Shown here one piece after another: positions 8,520 to 17,397 of a stretch of DNA of 64,000 nt. Position 1 is the stretch's first letter; each line of letters starts with the position of its first letter. The translations under genes and the position numbers were made by a program. The notes below the pieces were generated by a model. The model was not told where the DNA came from and did no database searches. It worked only from the letters and a program-made list of their open reading frames with translations. The DNA comes from Methylobacterium sp. Leaf108 (GTDB lineage: Bacteria > Pseudomonadota > Alphaproteobacteria > Rhizobiales > Beijerinckiaceae): the NCBI RefSeq assembly GCF_001423265.1, contig NZ_LMND01000008.1, positions 9,080-73,079 of the forward strand. The letters run 5' to 3'.

Positions 8520-8945
8520 TCGGGCCCAGCGAGGTGTCAAGCGGCGAATGAAAGCCGGAGGCTAAGGACGAATGCCCGCTCCAGTCGAGAGCACCCGGAA
8601 GCTTACGAAGGAGGTTTTAGACATCTCGAAGAACGCTGCGCTCATTGGCGCGCGGCGGTACTTCGCGACAAAAATCGACTCGCCCCATAGCCTACACCAT
8701 CGGACGGCCGTTCTCGTAGAGAAGCATCGCCTCATGCGAGACCGCTGCCGTAGTTTCTTCAAGGTAGGTGCGCTCAGCCATGCGGTGGGCACGTGCGCCC
8801 CCGAGGAAGTCCACGCTGAGACTGCGACATAGCCTGGCTCAGTCAGCGACCAACGCGGCCGCCCAGGAAGCCGCGGCGCGGAAGGCAACAGGCACACGTG
8901 GCCAGCATATTCAGATCGGGGTCGGCGGTGATCATCGCGTGGTCC
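8520..8945. other. Intergenic stretch with a degraded small gene (8692-8779, minus strand)
   Basis: On the minus strand a frame from the ATG at 8779 reads about 28 codons of plausible protein (MAERTYLEETTAAVSHEAML, then LYENGRPMV) before a stop at 8692. A neighbouring frame continues as GYGASRFLSRSTAARQ. This suggests a small gene disabled by a point stop and a frame change. Nothing else is recognisable here. Confidence 0.35.
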
Positions 8946-10058
8946 TCACGGTGCAGCAATGCGTTTGCGCAGAACCAAGTCGCCTCGGAACAGAAACTTC
9001 TGGGCACGTTTGCCGGTGTCTACCTCGGTGGTGAACACGTTGCCCTTCGAGTCCACCGCAAGATTGTGGACCCAGTGGAAGTCGCCTGCCTGCCGGCCGT
9101 TGCGCCCGAAACGGCCGAGCACCTCGCCGGTGTCGCGGCTGAGAGTGCGGACTTCGTTGTTCGCTCCGTCTGCGTTGATGAGGTAGGTCTCGCGCTCGTC
9201 CGGCCATAAGGCGAGCTCCCACACCGCGCCGTTGGCCCGCGTGCCGCGCTCGACGAACATCTCCTTCACGAAGCTGCCGTCCTTGTGGAAGACCTGGATG
9301 CGGTTGTTGGTGCGGTCGCAGACATAGACTAGCCCATCCCGGGCGATCTGGACGCAGTGCACCGGATTGCGGAACTGCGCGGCCGGCGCAGCATCGGGAT
9401 CGTAGGGACCGAGCTTCTCGTCGGTCGGCGGCTTACCGTAGGCGCCCCACATGCGCTTGAACGCGCCCGTCTCGGCATCGAACACGATGATCCGATGGTT
9501 GTAGTAGCCATCCGCGACGTAGAGTTCGTTGGTCTCGGGATCGACCTGCATCGCTGCGGGCTTGCCAAGCCGCGCGGTATCCTGGCTATCGGTCTGCTGA
9601 CCCGCCTTGCCGATCTGCAGGACGAACCGTCCCTCCTGGGTGAACTTCAGGATCTGGCCGTCGGTATCGCCATTGCCAGCCAGCCAGACAAAGCCCTTAT
9701 GGTCGATGTGGATGCCATGCTCGTTCGTGGGCCAGTCGTAACCCTGGCCAGGGCCACCCCAGGACTTCAGCAGCGTCCCGGCTTGATCGAAGACGAGGAC
9801 GGGCGGTGCCGGCTTGCAGCACCGGGTCCGCGGTGGATCGAGGCTTGCTGCCTTCTCGTCGTCGGTGAGTGTCCGCGGCCGCTGCACGACCCAGACATTG
9901 TCCGCCGCGTCGACGGCGACGCCGGCGGCCTGCCCCATGATCCAATCGTTCGGCAGACGTTTAGGCCAAGCCGGATCGACCTCAAAGCGGAGGGGCTCCT
10001 CTGCATGGACTGGCAGAGCGAGAACGACGGCGACAACGGCCGCAAGGCAACGCAGCAT
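8946..10058 (-). CDS. Secreted NHL-repeat beta-propeller protein
   Basis: The product of about 370 residues has a signal peptide (RCLAAVVAVVLALPVHA). Repeated NHL/propeller units follow, such as AAGVAVDAADNVWVV, HGIHIDHKGFVWLAGNG, PAAMQVDPETNELYVADGYY, PVHCVQIARDGLVYVCDR and VHNLAVDSKGNVFTTE. Such proteins are periplasmic or secreted and often bind ligands or act as lactonase or peptidyl-lyase-like enzymes; no catalytic set can be assigned here. A longer frame starts at 10214, but the ATG at 10058 follows a strong GGAGGA site and begins the signal peptide, so it is preferred. It stands alone in the island. Confidence 0.8.
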   Translation of the reverse strand: MLRCLAAVVAVVLALPVHAEEPLRFEVDPAWPKRLPNDWIMGQAAGVAVDAADNVWVVQRPRTLTDDEKAASLDPPRTRCCKPAPPVLVFDQAGTLLKSWGGPGQGYDWPTNEHGIHIDHKGFVWLAGNGDTDGQILKFTQEGRFVLQIGKAGQQTDSQDTARLGKPAAMQVDPETNELYVADGYYNHRIIVFDAETGAFKRMWGAYGKPPTDEKLGPYDPDAAPAAQFRNPVHCVQIARDGLVYVCDRTNNRIQVFHKDGSFVKEMFVERGTRANGAVWELALWPDERETYLINADGANNEVRTLSRDTGEVLGRFGRNGRQAGDFHWVHNLAVDSKGNVFTTEVDTGKRAQKFLFRGDLVLRKRIAAP

Positions 10059-10257
10059 GCGGGTTCCTCCGGCGATCTTGTTTCTGGCGTGATCGCTTTG
10101 TCTCGGCCCATAGGGCACCCATAGATAGGTTTCGTCCAGTTCCCCAGCTTTAGCTTTTGGCCGCATTGTTTTTACCAGCCCGTTCACACTAGGCTGATGT
10201 TCGCCTTGCGCCATTTTCAGCCCTTTGACAAAGCGGCGATGGCGCTACTCCAGCGAT

Positions 10258-11322
10258 TTATTCCTGGCTTGGTCCAACATTGTCGGCAGCGAAGGCGTCC
10301 CGGACGCCAAGGGGTTTGGGCCATCCCTCGGTGCTGTCGCGGGCGGTCTGGCGTTCCATTTCTGAATTGATCTCGGCGCCGAGCAGGACGACGACAATGG
10401 AAAGCCAGATCCAGGACATCAAGCCAATGCCAGCGCCAAGAGACCCGTAGATACGGTTGTAGCTATCGAAGCTCGCCACGTACCAGGAGAACATTCCGGA
10501 CGTGCAAACCCAGAGAAACGCGGCCAGCGCGCTGCCCCAGGTCACCCAACGCCATTTCGCTCGGCGCCTGCTCGGGCCGTAGCGATAAATCAGCGTCAGG
10601 CTCAGGCTGACCACGACCAAAATCACTGGCCACCGGGCCACGGACAGGATGGTATCGGCCACCCCCCCGAACCCGAAGCGCTCCATGATCGCCGGAAGGA
10701 CGACCACCACGCTGATCGTCAGGAGGAGAAACGCGGCGCCGCCGAGGGTGAATAGGAAGGTCGTGGCGTAGAACCGGACCAGGGTCCGATCCTCCCGTTC
10801 CCGGTAGATGACGTTGAGGGCATCGAAGAGGGCGCTGACGCCAGAGTTTGCACTCCATAGGGCGATGAGCAGGCTGATCGTCGATGTGAGGCTCAGCGAC
10901 CCGGTGCTGCGAGCCGCGATCCGCACGAGTTGCTCGGAGAGCAGTTCGAGCGCGGCGGCAGGGAGTATGTAGGTCAGGAGGCCGACATGCTGGCTGATCA
11001 CGTTGGGATCGGAAAACAACCCGTAGATCGAGACCACGGCGACGAGACCGGGAAACACGGCAAGCAGGGTGAAGAAGGCGACGCCGCCGGCGGTGGTGAG
11101 CACACGATCCTTCGGTAGAGCCCACAAGGCGCGCCACAGGATGTCCTTCCATCCTGCCTTCGGAATCTCGGAGGGGCGGCTCGCATCGCGGCCCCGATCA
11201 GGTTCCCGCGCGCGCTGGCGTGCCGTTTCGAGGGTCGCTGCATCCTGGGGACGCGTGGCGACCGAGCGCCAGTCGTCGCCTTCATCAACGTCCTGAACCA
11301 CGGCTACGACCCTGTGGGGCAT
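10258..11322 (-). CDS. YihY/BrkB-family inner membrane protein
   Basis: The 354-residue protein has a charged N-terminal segment of about 60 residues followed by the six-helix YihY (formerly RNase BN/BrkB) domain. Typical pieces are AGGVAFFTLLAVFPGLVAVV, a helix with LIALWSANSGVSALFDALN-type sequence ending NVIYRE, FYATTFLFTLGGAAFLLLT, RYGPSRRRAKWRWVTWGSAL, and YGSLGAGIGLMSWIWLS followed by LLGAEIN. The family has no firm function. The disordered, charged tail (after EINSEMERQ) is of normal length. It is probably monocistronic, with its stop about 200 bases before the start of the NHL gene. Confidence 0.85.
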   Translation of the reverse strand: MPHRVVAVVQDVDEGDDWRSVATRPQDAATLETARQRAREPDRGRDASRPSEIPKAGWKDILWRALWALPKDRVLTTAGGVAFFTLLAVFPGLVAVVSIYGLFSDPNVISQHVGLLTYILPAAALELLSEQLVRIAARSTGSLSLTSTISLLIALWSANSGVSALFDALNVIYREREDRTLVRFYATTFLFTLGGAAFLLLTISVVVVLPAIMERFGFGGVADTILSVARWPVILVVVSLSLTLIYRYGPSRRRAKWRWVTWGSALAAFLWVCTSGMFSWYVASFDSYNRIYGSLGAGIGLMSWIWLSIVVVLLGAEINSEMERQTARDSTEGWPKPLGVRDAFAADNVGPSQE

Positions 11323-11411
11323 CGGTACGAATGATTGCGACGTGATCCTGACGACATCGGTTCAGCCGAAGTCGGAGCGGCGCTTCGTATCCGAGCCTGC
11401 GGAAGTGTCGC

Positions 11412-12302
11412 CTAGCGTCGCCCTGAATGGAAGCGGTAACGCCAGCCCTCCTCCAGCCTGCGCTCCTCCGCGCTCTCCTCCGGGACGGGTTCCAGACGCA
11501 GGAGGATCATCGCGAAGCCATTCTGCTGTAGGTACACCTGCTCGTAGAGGGACGGCGCGCGAAGGTCGCGCCTTACATCGATCCAGAGATCGGGACTGCA
11601 CGCGGCCCTGTCGCTCGCGATGTTCGGCCGATGCGAACCGCTGTGATAGAGCGAGCTTGTCGGGACCGGGCTGCCGACTGCGCAGATGATGGCTGGAAAG
11701 GAGAGGCTGCGGTAGCAGCGTTGCACCCGGCCGTTGCCCGCCACGACAATGGCGATCCGCGCGGGATGGTACTGTACGTAGGACCGAGCCGCCGTCTCCT
11801 TGCCGACCGAGAAGTCGCGCGCGAGCGCAAGAACGTGTTGAAGATCGGGCTCGCGAAAGCCTGCCATGGCGCCCCGTAGCAGGTGCGGGGGCATCAAGAT
11901 GAGGGTGGCGAAGCGGTTGGCCTCGACCTCCCTGCGCTGCCGCTGATCGCCCTCTTTCGCGTTGACGCGTAGCAGGTCAGAACTCTTGCACTCGAACCGG
12001 CCGGGCTGATCCGGGACGTGGTGCCCCATGAGAAAGTGGCCGAGTTCGTGCGCAATGGTGAAGCGGCGACGCGGTTCGCCCCCGCGCTTGGCGAGGATGG
12101 ATCCTTCGGACCGCTTCGCGTCGGTCAGGAGGACGCCCTCGAACTCGTTGGTGTCGAAGTCCTCGATCCTTAGGATGCCGAGGCGCGTGCACAGCTCCTG
12201 GATCGGCACGGGCACCGGAAGGTTCGGCTCGGCCTTTAGGATGCCTTTGACGAGCGCCTCCGGCGAGCCCGCGCCCGTGAGGTCTATCCTGCTGATCGGC
12301 AT
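11412..12302 (-). CDS. ImmA/IrrE-family metallo-endopeptidase
   Basis: The 296-residue protein carries the zinc-peptidase motif RFTIAHELGHFLMGHH (HELGH, about residues 83-92), preceded by the usual strand and RRFT segment. The second zinc ligand is expected in EVEANRFATLILMPP, the conserved E-x-x-A-x-x-F-A of the family. Members such as ImmA cleave phage-type repressors; others act in stress regulation. No helix-turn-helix partner gene is adjacent, unlike in ICEBs1-type pairs. The C-terminal half (about residues 160-296) is not recognised. The gene lies in the island close to the integrase. Confidence 0.82.
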   Translation of the reverse strand: MPISRIDLTGAGSPEALVKGILKAEPNLPVPVPIQELCTRLGILRIEDFDTNEFEGVLLTDAKRSEGSILAKRGGEPRRRFTIAHELGHFLMGHHVPDQPGRFECKSSDLLRVNAKEGDQRQRREVEANRFATLILMPPHLLRGAMAGFREPDLQHVLALARDFSVGKETAARSYVQYHPARIAIVVAGNGRVQRCYRSLSFPAIICAVGSPVPTSSLYHSGSHRPNIASDRAACSPDLWIDVRRDLRAPSLYEQVYLQQNGFAMILLRLEPVPEESAEERRLEEGWRYRFHSGRR

Positions 12303-12563
12303 CCGCGCAGCCCCTTTCCGTCCCTGAGGCGATTCATAGGGCTACCACGCACCCGCGATCCCGAGACCGGACTGCAGGCAGTTCGTGCGGGCGCTCACCC
12401 AACTGCGCCATCGCCAGTAAAGGCCATGCCGACGTGAAGGGCGGTCCGTATCATCCAACGGCTTGGGGTAAACTGAAATTGCTGCCGCGCTTGCCAAGCT
12501 GGCACGGCGGCGAACGCTAGGCCGAACAGCTTTTCCCGACAGCATGGGCCAGTGACATCGTGC

Positions 12564-12827
12564 TCAGAGGCTAGGCTTGCCTAGCCCGAGTTGCGCGTGC
12601 GCCTCGGCGGGCGTCATCATCCGAATGGCTTCCTCTGAGAAGCCAAGCTCCCGCAACTTCGCCCGTTGCTGGTTCGTAATCATCAAAGACACGAGAGGAG
12701 TTGACGCAAGCGAAACAGCGACACCGTTCGGCCGGGCATCCTCAGCTTGGCGCAGGCAATCGAGGAACGCTTCCTCTGCCGCCGCCTGATCGAGGAGCGT
12801 TCGGAGGTAATCGTCAGTCCCTACCAT
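12564..12827 (-). CDS. Small hypothetical protein
   Basis: The 87-residue product is mostly helical. Its C-terminal segment KLRELGFSEEAIRMMTPAEA resembles the short UBA-like or 'TPAEA' motifs found in small island-encoded proteins. There is no signal peptide or membrane helix. It lies between the integrase and the ImmA-like gene on the same strand. The function is unknown, and whether it is a real gene is only moderately supported. Confidence 0.4.
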   Translation of the reverse strand: MVGTDDYLRTLLDQAAAEEAFLDCLRQAEDARPNGVAVSLASTPLVSLMITNQQRAKLRELGFSEEAIRMMTPAEAHAQLGLGKPSL

Positions 12828-12992
12828 CGCCGATCACTCCCGTTAATTCCAAATTAACCGCCCCCTTCGTCTGAACCGCTTCGAAGATAGGCCCGAAACG
12901 TGTCTCCTCGTAGCAGCAAAATCGTATACTTACATCGCATCGATGATAGGCCTTTTCAAATTTACTTCTAGCAACGCAGGACTTCGAACCCT

Positions 12993-14575
12993 TCACGCAT
13001 GCGAAAAGCTCTCTGCAACAGCTGGTATTTTTTCCAGCTCTCTCTTCATCGCTGACACATCATACTCGCCATACTGATCTCCAATCGACCGGTGCGAGTG
13101 GCCCGTGATCGCATCTGCAATGTTGGGTGCAAGGCCATGATTTTGCGCCAAGGTTTTGAAACGATGCCGCCATGAGTGGCTCGGTGATAAGCGCACGTCT
13201 GTGATACCCAGATCTCTGACCCACCGTCCTAGGATCTTAGTGCCATCACCACTGCGTTTGCCAAACTTGTCCGGTCGGAGATTTGCGAAAAGCGCGCCCG
13301 GGTCTTGCGCGCGAAGTCTTGCGCGCGAACGAAGTCGAGGAACCCCGCAGCAATTAATGCCGAATGCAACGGCGCCGTCCGTTCCGAACCGACCGTCTTC
13401 AACGAGCCCGCCCCGGCGTCGAAACGCATCGTTGGGACACCGTCGATCTCCCCTATGTCCTCGACACGCAACTGGCAGACTTCGGACAGCCGAGCGCCCG
13501 AGTAGGCGCATAGCCACGGTATCCACCGGCGAACCGGATCGGCTTCCCTGGCCGCCGCCTGCAGGATCGTGAGAGCCTCCTCTTCTGTAAAGCTGCGGAT
13601 GCCCTGACCCGCTTTCTTTTTGGCGCTGATGCTGATTCCAGCGGCGGGGTTGCTCGGTAGCCGCCGGTTGCTGACACCCCATTGGAGGATCGTACGCACC
13701 GGCGCGAGCTTGGCATCGTTAATCGTCTTCGGCTTGCGGCCCGCGGCAACAAGATCGTTTTTCCAGGCAATGACGTTCTCAGACGTGACCGCCGCAGCAT
13801 CGACGTGGCCGACGAATGCCGCAAAATCCCGAATCACCCGCCCCCATTCGTAGAGGGTCTTCTCGGTCGGGCTGCGCTCGGTAGCCCAGCCCTTCACGAG
13901 TTCGTCGAAGGTCACGGATGAACGTGCCGGCGAAGCTGAGGTCGGCGCTGCGGCTCGATGCATCGAGACTGGCGCCCCAACGGCCGGCCCGTCGAACTCA
14001 CCCCGCGCGTATCGTGCGAGGGTCATGATCGCACGCTGCACGGCCGCGGCGATGGCTTTCGCGAGCTTGAGGTGATCCTCTTCGTCGACGATGAGACCCT
14101 GACGCTTAAGGACGGCGGTCGCTTCCTGTAGGCACCATTCCTCCATCGCGGACTGCCCACTCTCGACGCCCTCCATCGCATCGCGGATGAGGGCATCGCC
14201 CAGATCGACGCGCTGTGACCAGCCCCGACACCGCGGCGGCCACAGCTTGTCGCCCAGTTCGATGCGCCAGAAGGTCTGCCGGCTCGGCTCCTCTCGATAG
14301 TGGCCGATCCAGCGCTCGTAGAGGGGGGCAGCGAGTTCATGCGCCTCGCGCTCGCTCAGGGAGCGTGGCCCCACCCGCAACGCTGCCCACCGCTGCTCCA
14401 GCTCCACAAGGGCGACGGCGTGCAGCCGCTTCTCCTCCACGGGATCTTTGGTGCCAAGGCTTACCTTCTCTTCGCGCTTGCTAACGAGCGCGCGCAGTTC
14501 GAGCGGCACGGCACGGCGCAGGTAGTAGGAGGCGGTCTTGGGATGCTTCCAGGGACGCGTCGTCATCAACGCCAT
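12993..14575 (-). pseudogene. Tyrosine recombinase (phage-type integrase), frameshifted
   Basis: The gene encodes a site-specific tyrosine recombinase that would integrate the island at the adjacent tRNA-Leu. It has an N-terminal arm-binding region, a SAM-like core-binding domain (VTFDELVKGWATERSPTEKT) and a catalytic domain. Catalytic Arg I is in YSGARLSEVCQL, and the family Lys is probably in GSLKTVGSERT. The second half, with SHSWRHRF (H-x-x-R), ITGHSHRSI (His) and QYGEY (Tyr nucleophile), lies in another frame. The frame is lost at 13302-13329, where a 14-bp unit is exactly duplicated; removing one copy restores one 522-residue protein with all catalytic residues. As written the product stops at 448 residues without the nucleophile. 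Confidence 0.85.
13302..13329. repeat. 14-bp perfect tandem duplication in the integrase gene
   Basis: GTCTTGCGCGCGAA occurs twice head to tail (13302-13315 and 13316-13329). The extra 14 bases shift the reading frame by two and separate the two halves of the integrase. Deleting one copy joins VRAQD directly to PGALFANL in frame. Confidence 0.9.
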
Positions 14576-14659
14576 TGTACCACCCGTTTGTATTAACCGG
14601 GCAGTGTAAGTCCCTGATTTTGCTATTTCGTTCTGCGGATCAGCGGCTTAGCCGACTGA

Positions 14660-14744
14660 TGGTGCCCAGGAAAGGACTCGAACCTTCACCTCTTGCAAGA
14701 CTGGTACCTGAAACCAGCGCGTCTACCAATTCCGCCACCTGGGC
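14660..14744 (-). tRNA. tRNA-Leu (CAG)
   Basis: The minus strand reads GCCCAGGTGGCGGAATTGG at the 5' end, with the D-loop GG. The anticodon stem-loop is CTGGT-TTCAGGT-ACCAG (anticodon CAG), followed by a long variable arm as in leucine tRNAs and a T arm containing GGTTCGAGTCC. The acceptor stem GCCCAGG pairs with CCTGGGC, followed by discriminator A and an encoded CCA (14660-14662). The total is 85 bases with CCA. The 3' end faces the integrase gene, the usual layout for a tRNA used as an attachment site. Confidence 0.96.
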
Positions 14745-14826
14745 CCGTCAGCCGCATCGCGGCTGCCGTCGTGGGTCGTTTAGGCGGGGCGGCCCACGAC
14801 GTCAATCGGGATTTCGGGGTTTTGCC

Positions 14827-16239
14827 TCAGCGACCGGTCCAGTCGCGGATGTCGACGAAGCGGCCGGCCACCGCCGCCGCCGCCGCCATCGCGGGGGAAA
14901 CCAGGTGCGTGCGGCCGCGGTGGCCCTGGCGGCCCTCGAAATTGCGGTTCGAGGTCGAGGCGCAACGCTCGAACGGGCTCAGCCGGTCGGCGTTCATGCC
15001 GAGGCACATGGAGCAGCCCGGCTCGCGCCAGTCGAACCCCGCCTCCTTGAGGATGCGGTCGATGCCCTCGGCCTCGGCCTGCGCCTTCACGAGGCCCGAG
15101 CCCGGCACCACCATGGCCGAGACGCTCGGGTGGACCTTGCGGCCCTCCACCATCCGGGCGACCGTGCGCAGGTCCTCGATGCGGCCGTTGGTGCAGGAGC
15201 CGATGAAGACCCGGTCGAGGGTGATGTCGGTGATCCGGGTGCCGGGCGTGAGGCCCATGTAGTCGAGGGCCTTCTCCTTCGATTGGCGCTTGTTCTCGTC
15301 GGGGATCGCCGCCGGGTCGGGCACGGCGCCCAGGACCGAGACCACGTCCTCGGGGCTCGTTCCCCAGCTCACGATCGGCGGCAGGGCGGCGGCGTCGAGG
15401 CGGACCTCGCGGTCGAAATGGGCGCCTTCGTCGGTGACGAGGCTTTCCCAATAGGCCTGGGCCCGGTCGAACAGCGCGCCGCGGGGCGCCTTCGGGCGGC
15501 CCTTCACGTAGGCGTAGGTGGTGGCGTCGGGCGCCACGAGGCCGGCCCGCGCGCCGCCTTCGATCGACATGTTGCAGATCGTCATCCGCCCCTCCATCGA
15601 GAGGGCGCGGATCGCCTCGCCGGCGTATTCGATGACGTAGCCGGTGCCGCCGGCGGTGCCGATCTCGCCGATGATGGCCAGGATGATGTCCTTGGCGGTC
15701 ACGCCGGGCGGCAGGGTGCCGTCCACGGTCACGCGCATGTTCTTGGCCTTGCGCTGCAGCAGGGTCTGGGTGGCGAGCACGTGCTCGACCTCCGAGGTAC
15801 CGATGCCGTGCGCCAGTGCCCCGAAGGCGCCGTGGGTCGAGGTGTGGCTGTCGCCGCAGACGATGGTCTGGCCGGGCAGGGTGAAGCCCTGCTCGGGGCC
15901 GATGACGTGGACGATGCCCTGGCGCCGGTCCAGCGCATCGTAGAACTCGATGCCGAAGTCGCGCACGTTCTCGGCCAGCGCTTCCAGCTGGATGCGGCTC
16001 TCCGGATCCTCGATCCCGAAGCTGCGGTCCGAGGTCTGGACGTTGTGATCGACCACCGCGAGGGTCTTTTCGGGATGGCGCACCCTGCGGCCGGCCACGC
16101 GCAGCCCCTCGAAGGCCTGCGGGCTGGTGACCTCGTGGACGAGGTGGCGGTCGATGTAGAGCAGGGTGGTGCCGTCGGGTTCGACGTCGACGACGTGGTC
16201 GTCCCAGATCTTGTCGTAGAGGGTGCGCGGGGCCGTCAT
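14827..16239 (-). CDS. leuC: 3-isopropylmalate dehydratase large subunit
   Basis: The 470-residue product is the large subunit of isopropylmalate isomerase, which converts 2- to 3-isopropylmalate in leucine synthesis together with LeuD. Aconitase-family motifs are present: [20 protein letters not shown], the iron-sulfur ligands in FIGSCTNGR (about residue 350) and in GCSMCLGMN (about residues 409 and 412), and the C-terminal [18 protein letters not shown]. The length is normal. The ATG at 16239 is well placed ([12 protein letters not shown]). leuD is not next to it in this window. The gene follows the tRNA-Leu, marking the start of core chromosome. It is divergent from the dehydrogenase gene. 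Confidence 0.97.
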   Translation of the reverse strand: MTAPRTLYDKIWDDHVVDVEPDGTTLLYIDRHLVHEVTSPQAFEGLRVAGRRVRHPEKTLAVVDHNVQTSDRSFGIEDPESRIQLEALAENVRDFGIEFYDALDRRQGIVHVIGPEQGFTLPGQTIVCGDSHTSTHGAFGALAHGIGTSEVEHVLATQTLLQRKAKNMRVTVDGTLPPGVTAKDIILAIIGEIGTAGGTGYVIEYAGEAIRALSMEGRMTICNMSIEGGARAGLVAPDATTYAYVKGRPKAPRGALFDRAQAYWESLVTDEGAHFDREVRLDAAALPPIVSWGTSPEDVVSVLGAVPDPAAIPDENKRQSKEKALDYMGLTPGTRITDITLDRVFIGSCTNGRIEDLRTVARMVEGRKVHPSVSAMVVPGSGLVKAQAEAEGIDRILKEAGFDWREPGCSMCLGMNADRLSPFERCASTSNRNFEGRQGHRGRTHLVSPAMAAAAAVAGRFVDIRDWTGR

Positions 16240-16407
16240 GATCGTTGCGAAAGCCGTGTTGCGTGCCGGAATGGGATCGAGGTTCCTTAGTAGTGTCTCC
16301 GATGCGGTTTCGGAAGTGGCCGCACGGATGGAGCCGGGCTATGGCTGGCCTGCGGCCCCGACAGGCGGGGCCGGCAGGGACGGGACGGGAAACGTGCGAG
16401 AGCAACC

Positions 16408-17397
16408 GTGACGGCAGCCCGATCCATCGATCTCCTGCTCCTCAAGGCGATGCAGCCGAGCGTGATGGAGGCCCTGGCCGCCCGCTTCACCCTCCATCGC
16501 CTCGACCTCGCCGCGGACGGCGCGGCATTCCTCGCCGAAATCGGCCCTCGCATCCGAGGACTCGCGGTGGGCGCGCAGGCCCCCGTCGACGCCGCGTTGC
16601 TGGCGAAACTGCCGGCGATCGAGATCGTGGCGAGCTTCGGGGTCGGCTACGACACCATCGACGTGCGCACAGCCGCGGGGCGGGGCATCGTCGTCACCCA
16701 TACCCCCGATGTGCTCGACGAGGAGGTGGCGGACCTCACATTGGGGCTCCTGCTCGCCACCGTCCGGCAGATCCCGCAGGCCGACCGCCACCTGCGCGCG
16801 GGACACTGGCCGCAGCGCTCGTTTCCCCTCACCGCGACCCTGCGCGGGCGCCGGGTCGGCATCCTCGGCCTCGGCCGGATCGGCCGGGCGGTGGCACGGC
16901 GCCTCGAGGGTTTCGGCGTCGCGATCGCCTATCACGGCCGCAATCGGCAGGCGGACGTCGCCTACGACTATCACCCCTCCCTCCTCGGCCTGGCGCAGGC
17001 AGTCGACGTGCTGATCGTCGTCGCCCCCGGCGGCCCCGCGACCCGGGGAATGGTGGACGCGGCGGTCCTGGCGGCCCTGGGCCCCGAGGGCATCCTCGTG
17101 AACGTCGCCCGCGGCAGCGTGGTCGACGAGGACGCCCTGGTCGCGGCCCTGACGGCGGGGACGATCCGCAGCGCCGGCCTCGACGTCTATGCCGGGGAGC
17201 CGCAGGTGCCGGCGGCCCTCGTCGCCCTCGATCAGGTGGTGCTGCTGCCCCATGTGGGTTCGGGCACCGACCATACCCGCGCGGCGATGGGCCGGCTCGT
17301 CGTCGACAACCTGCGCTCCTGGTTCGACGGGGGCGGCCCCCTAACCCCGGTTCCCGAGACGCCGTGGAGCGAGACCACCGTGAGGACACGTCCATGA
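16408..17397 (+). CDS. D-isomer specific 2-hydroxyacid dehydrogenase
   Basis: The 329-residue enzyme belongs to the family that reduces 2-oxoacids such as glyoxylate or hydroxypyruvate to D-2-hydroxyacids. The nucleotide-binding motif is GILGLGRIGRAVA (about residues 150-162). An Arg just after the second strand (YHGRNRQ) suggests NADPH preference. The catalytic residues are Arg in NVARGSVVDE, Glu in YAGEPQVP and His in LLPHVGSGT. Glyoxylate/hydroxypyruvate reductase is the likeliest role and would fit serine-cycle metabolism, but the substrate cannot be read from sequence. Its stop overlaps the next gene's ATG by four bases, so the two are translationally coupled. Confidence 0.88.
   Translation: MTAARSIDLLLLKAMQPSVMEALAARFTLHRLDLAADGAAFLAEIGPRIRGLAVGAQAPVDAALLAKLPAIEIVASFGVGYDTIDVRTAAGRGIVVTHTPDVLDEEVADLTLGLLLATVRQIPQADRHLRAGHWPQRSFPLTATLRGRRVGILGLGRIGRAVARRLEGFGVAIAYHGRNRQADVAYDYHPSLLGLAQAVDVLIVVAPGGPATRGMVDAAVLAALGPEGILVNVARGSVVDEDALVAALTAGTIRSAGLDVYAGEPQVPAALVALDQVVLLPHVGSGTDHTRAAMGRLVVDNLRSWFDGGGPLTPVPETPWSETTVRTRP

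Noticed and set aside
12970..12993. A tRNA T-arm-like sequence (GGACTTCGAACCCTTCAC) directly after the integrase stop, as a possible second attachment site
   Set aside because: It matches the tRNA-Leu 3' region only with two one-base insertions over about 18 bases, and its position between integrase and cargo would be odd for an att repeat.
14575..16290. A 571-codon plus-strand frame over tRNA-Leu and leuC
   Set aside because: It is antisense to leuC and runs through the tRNA; leuC has all iron-sulfur motifs.
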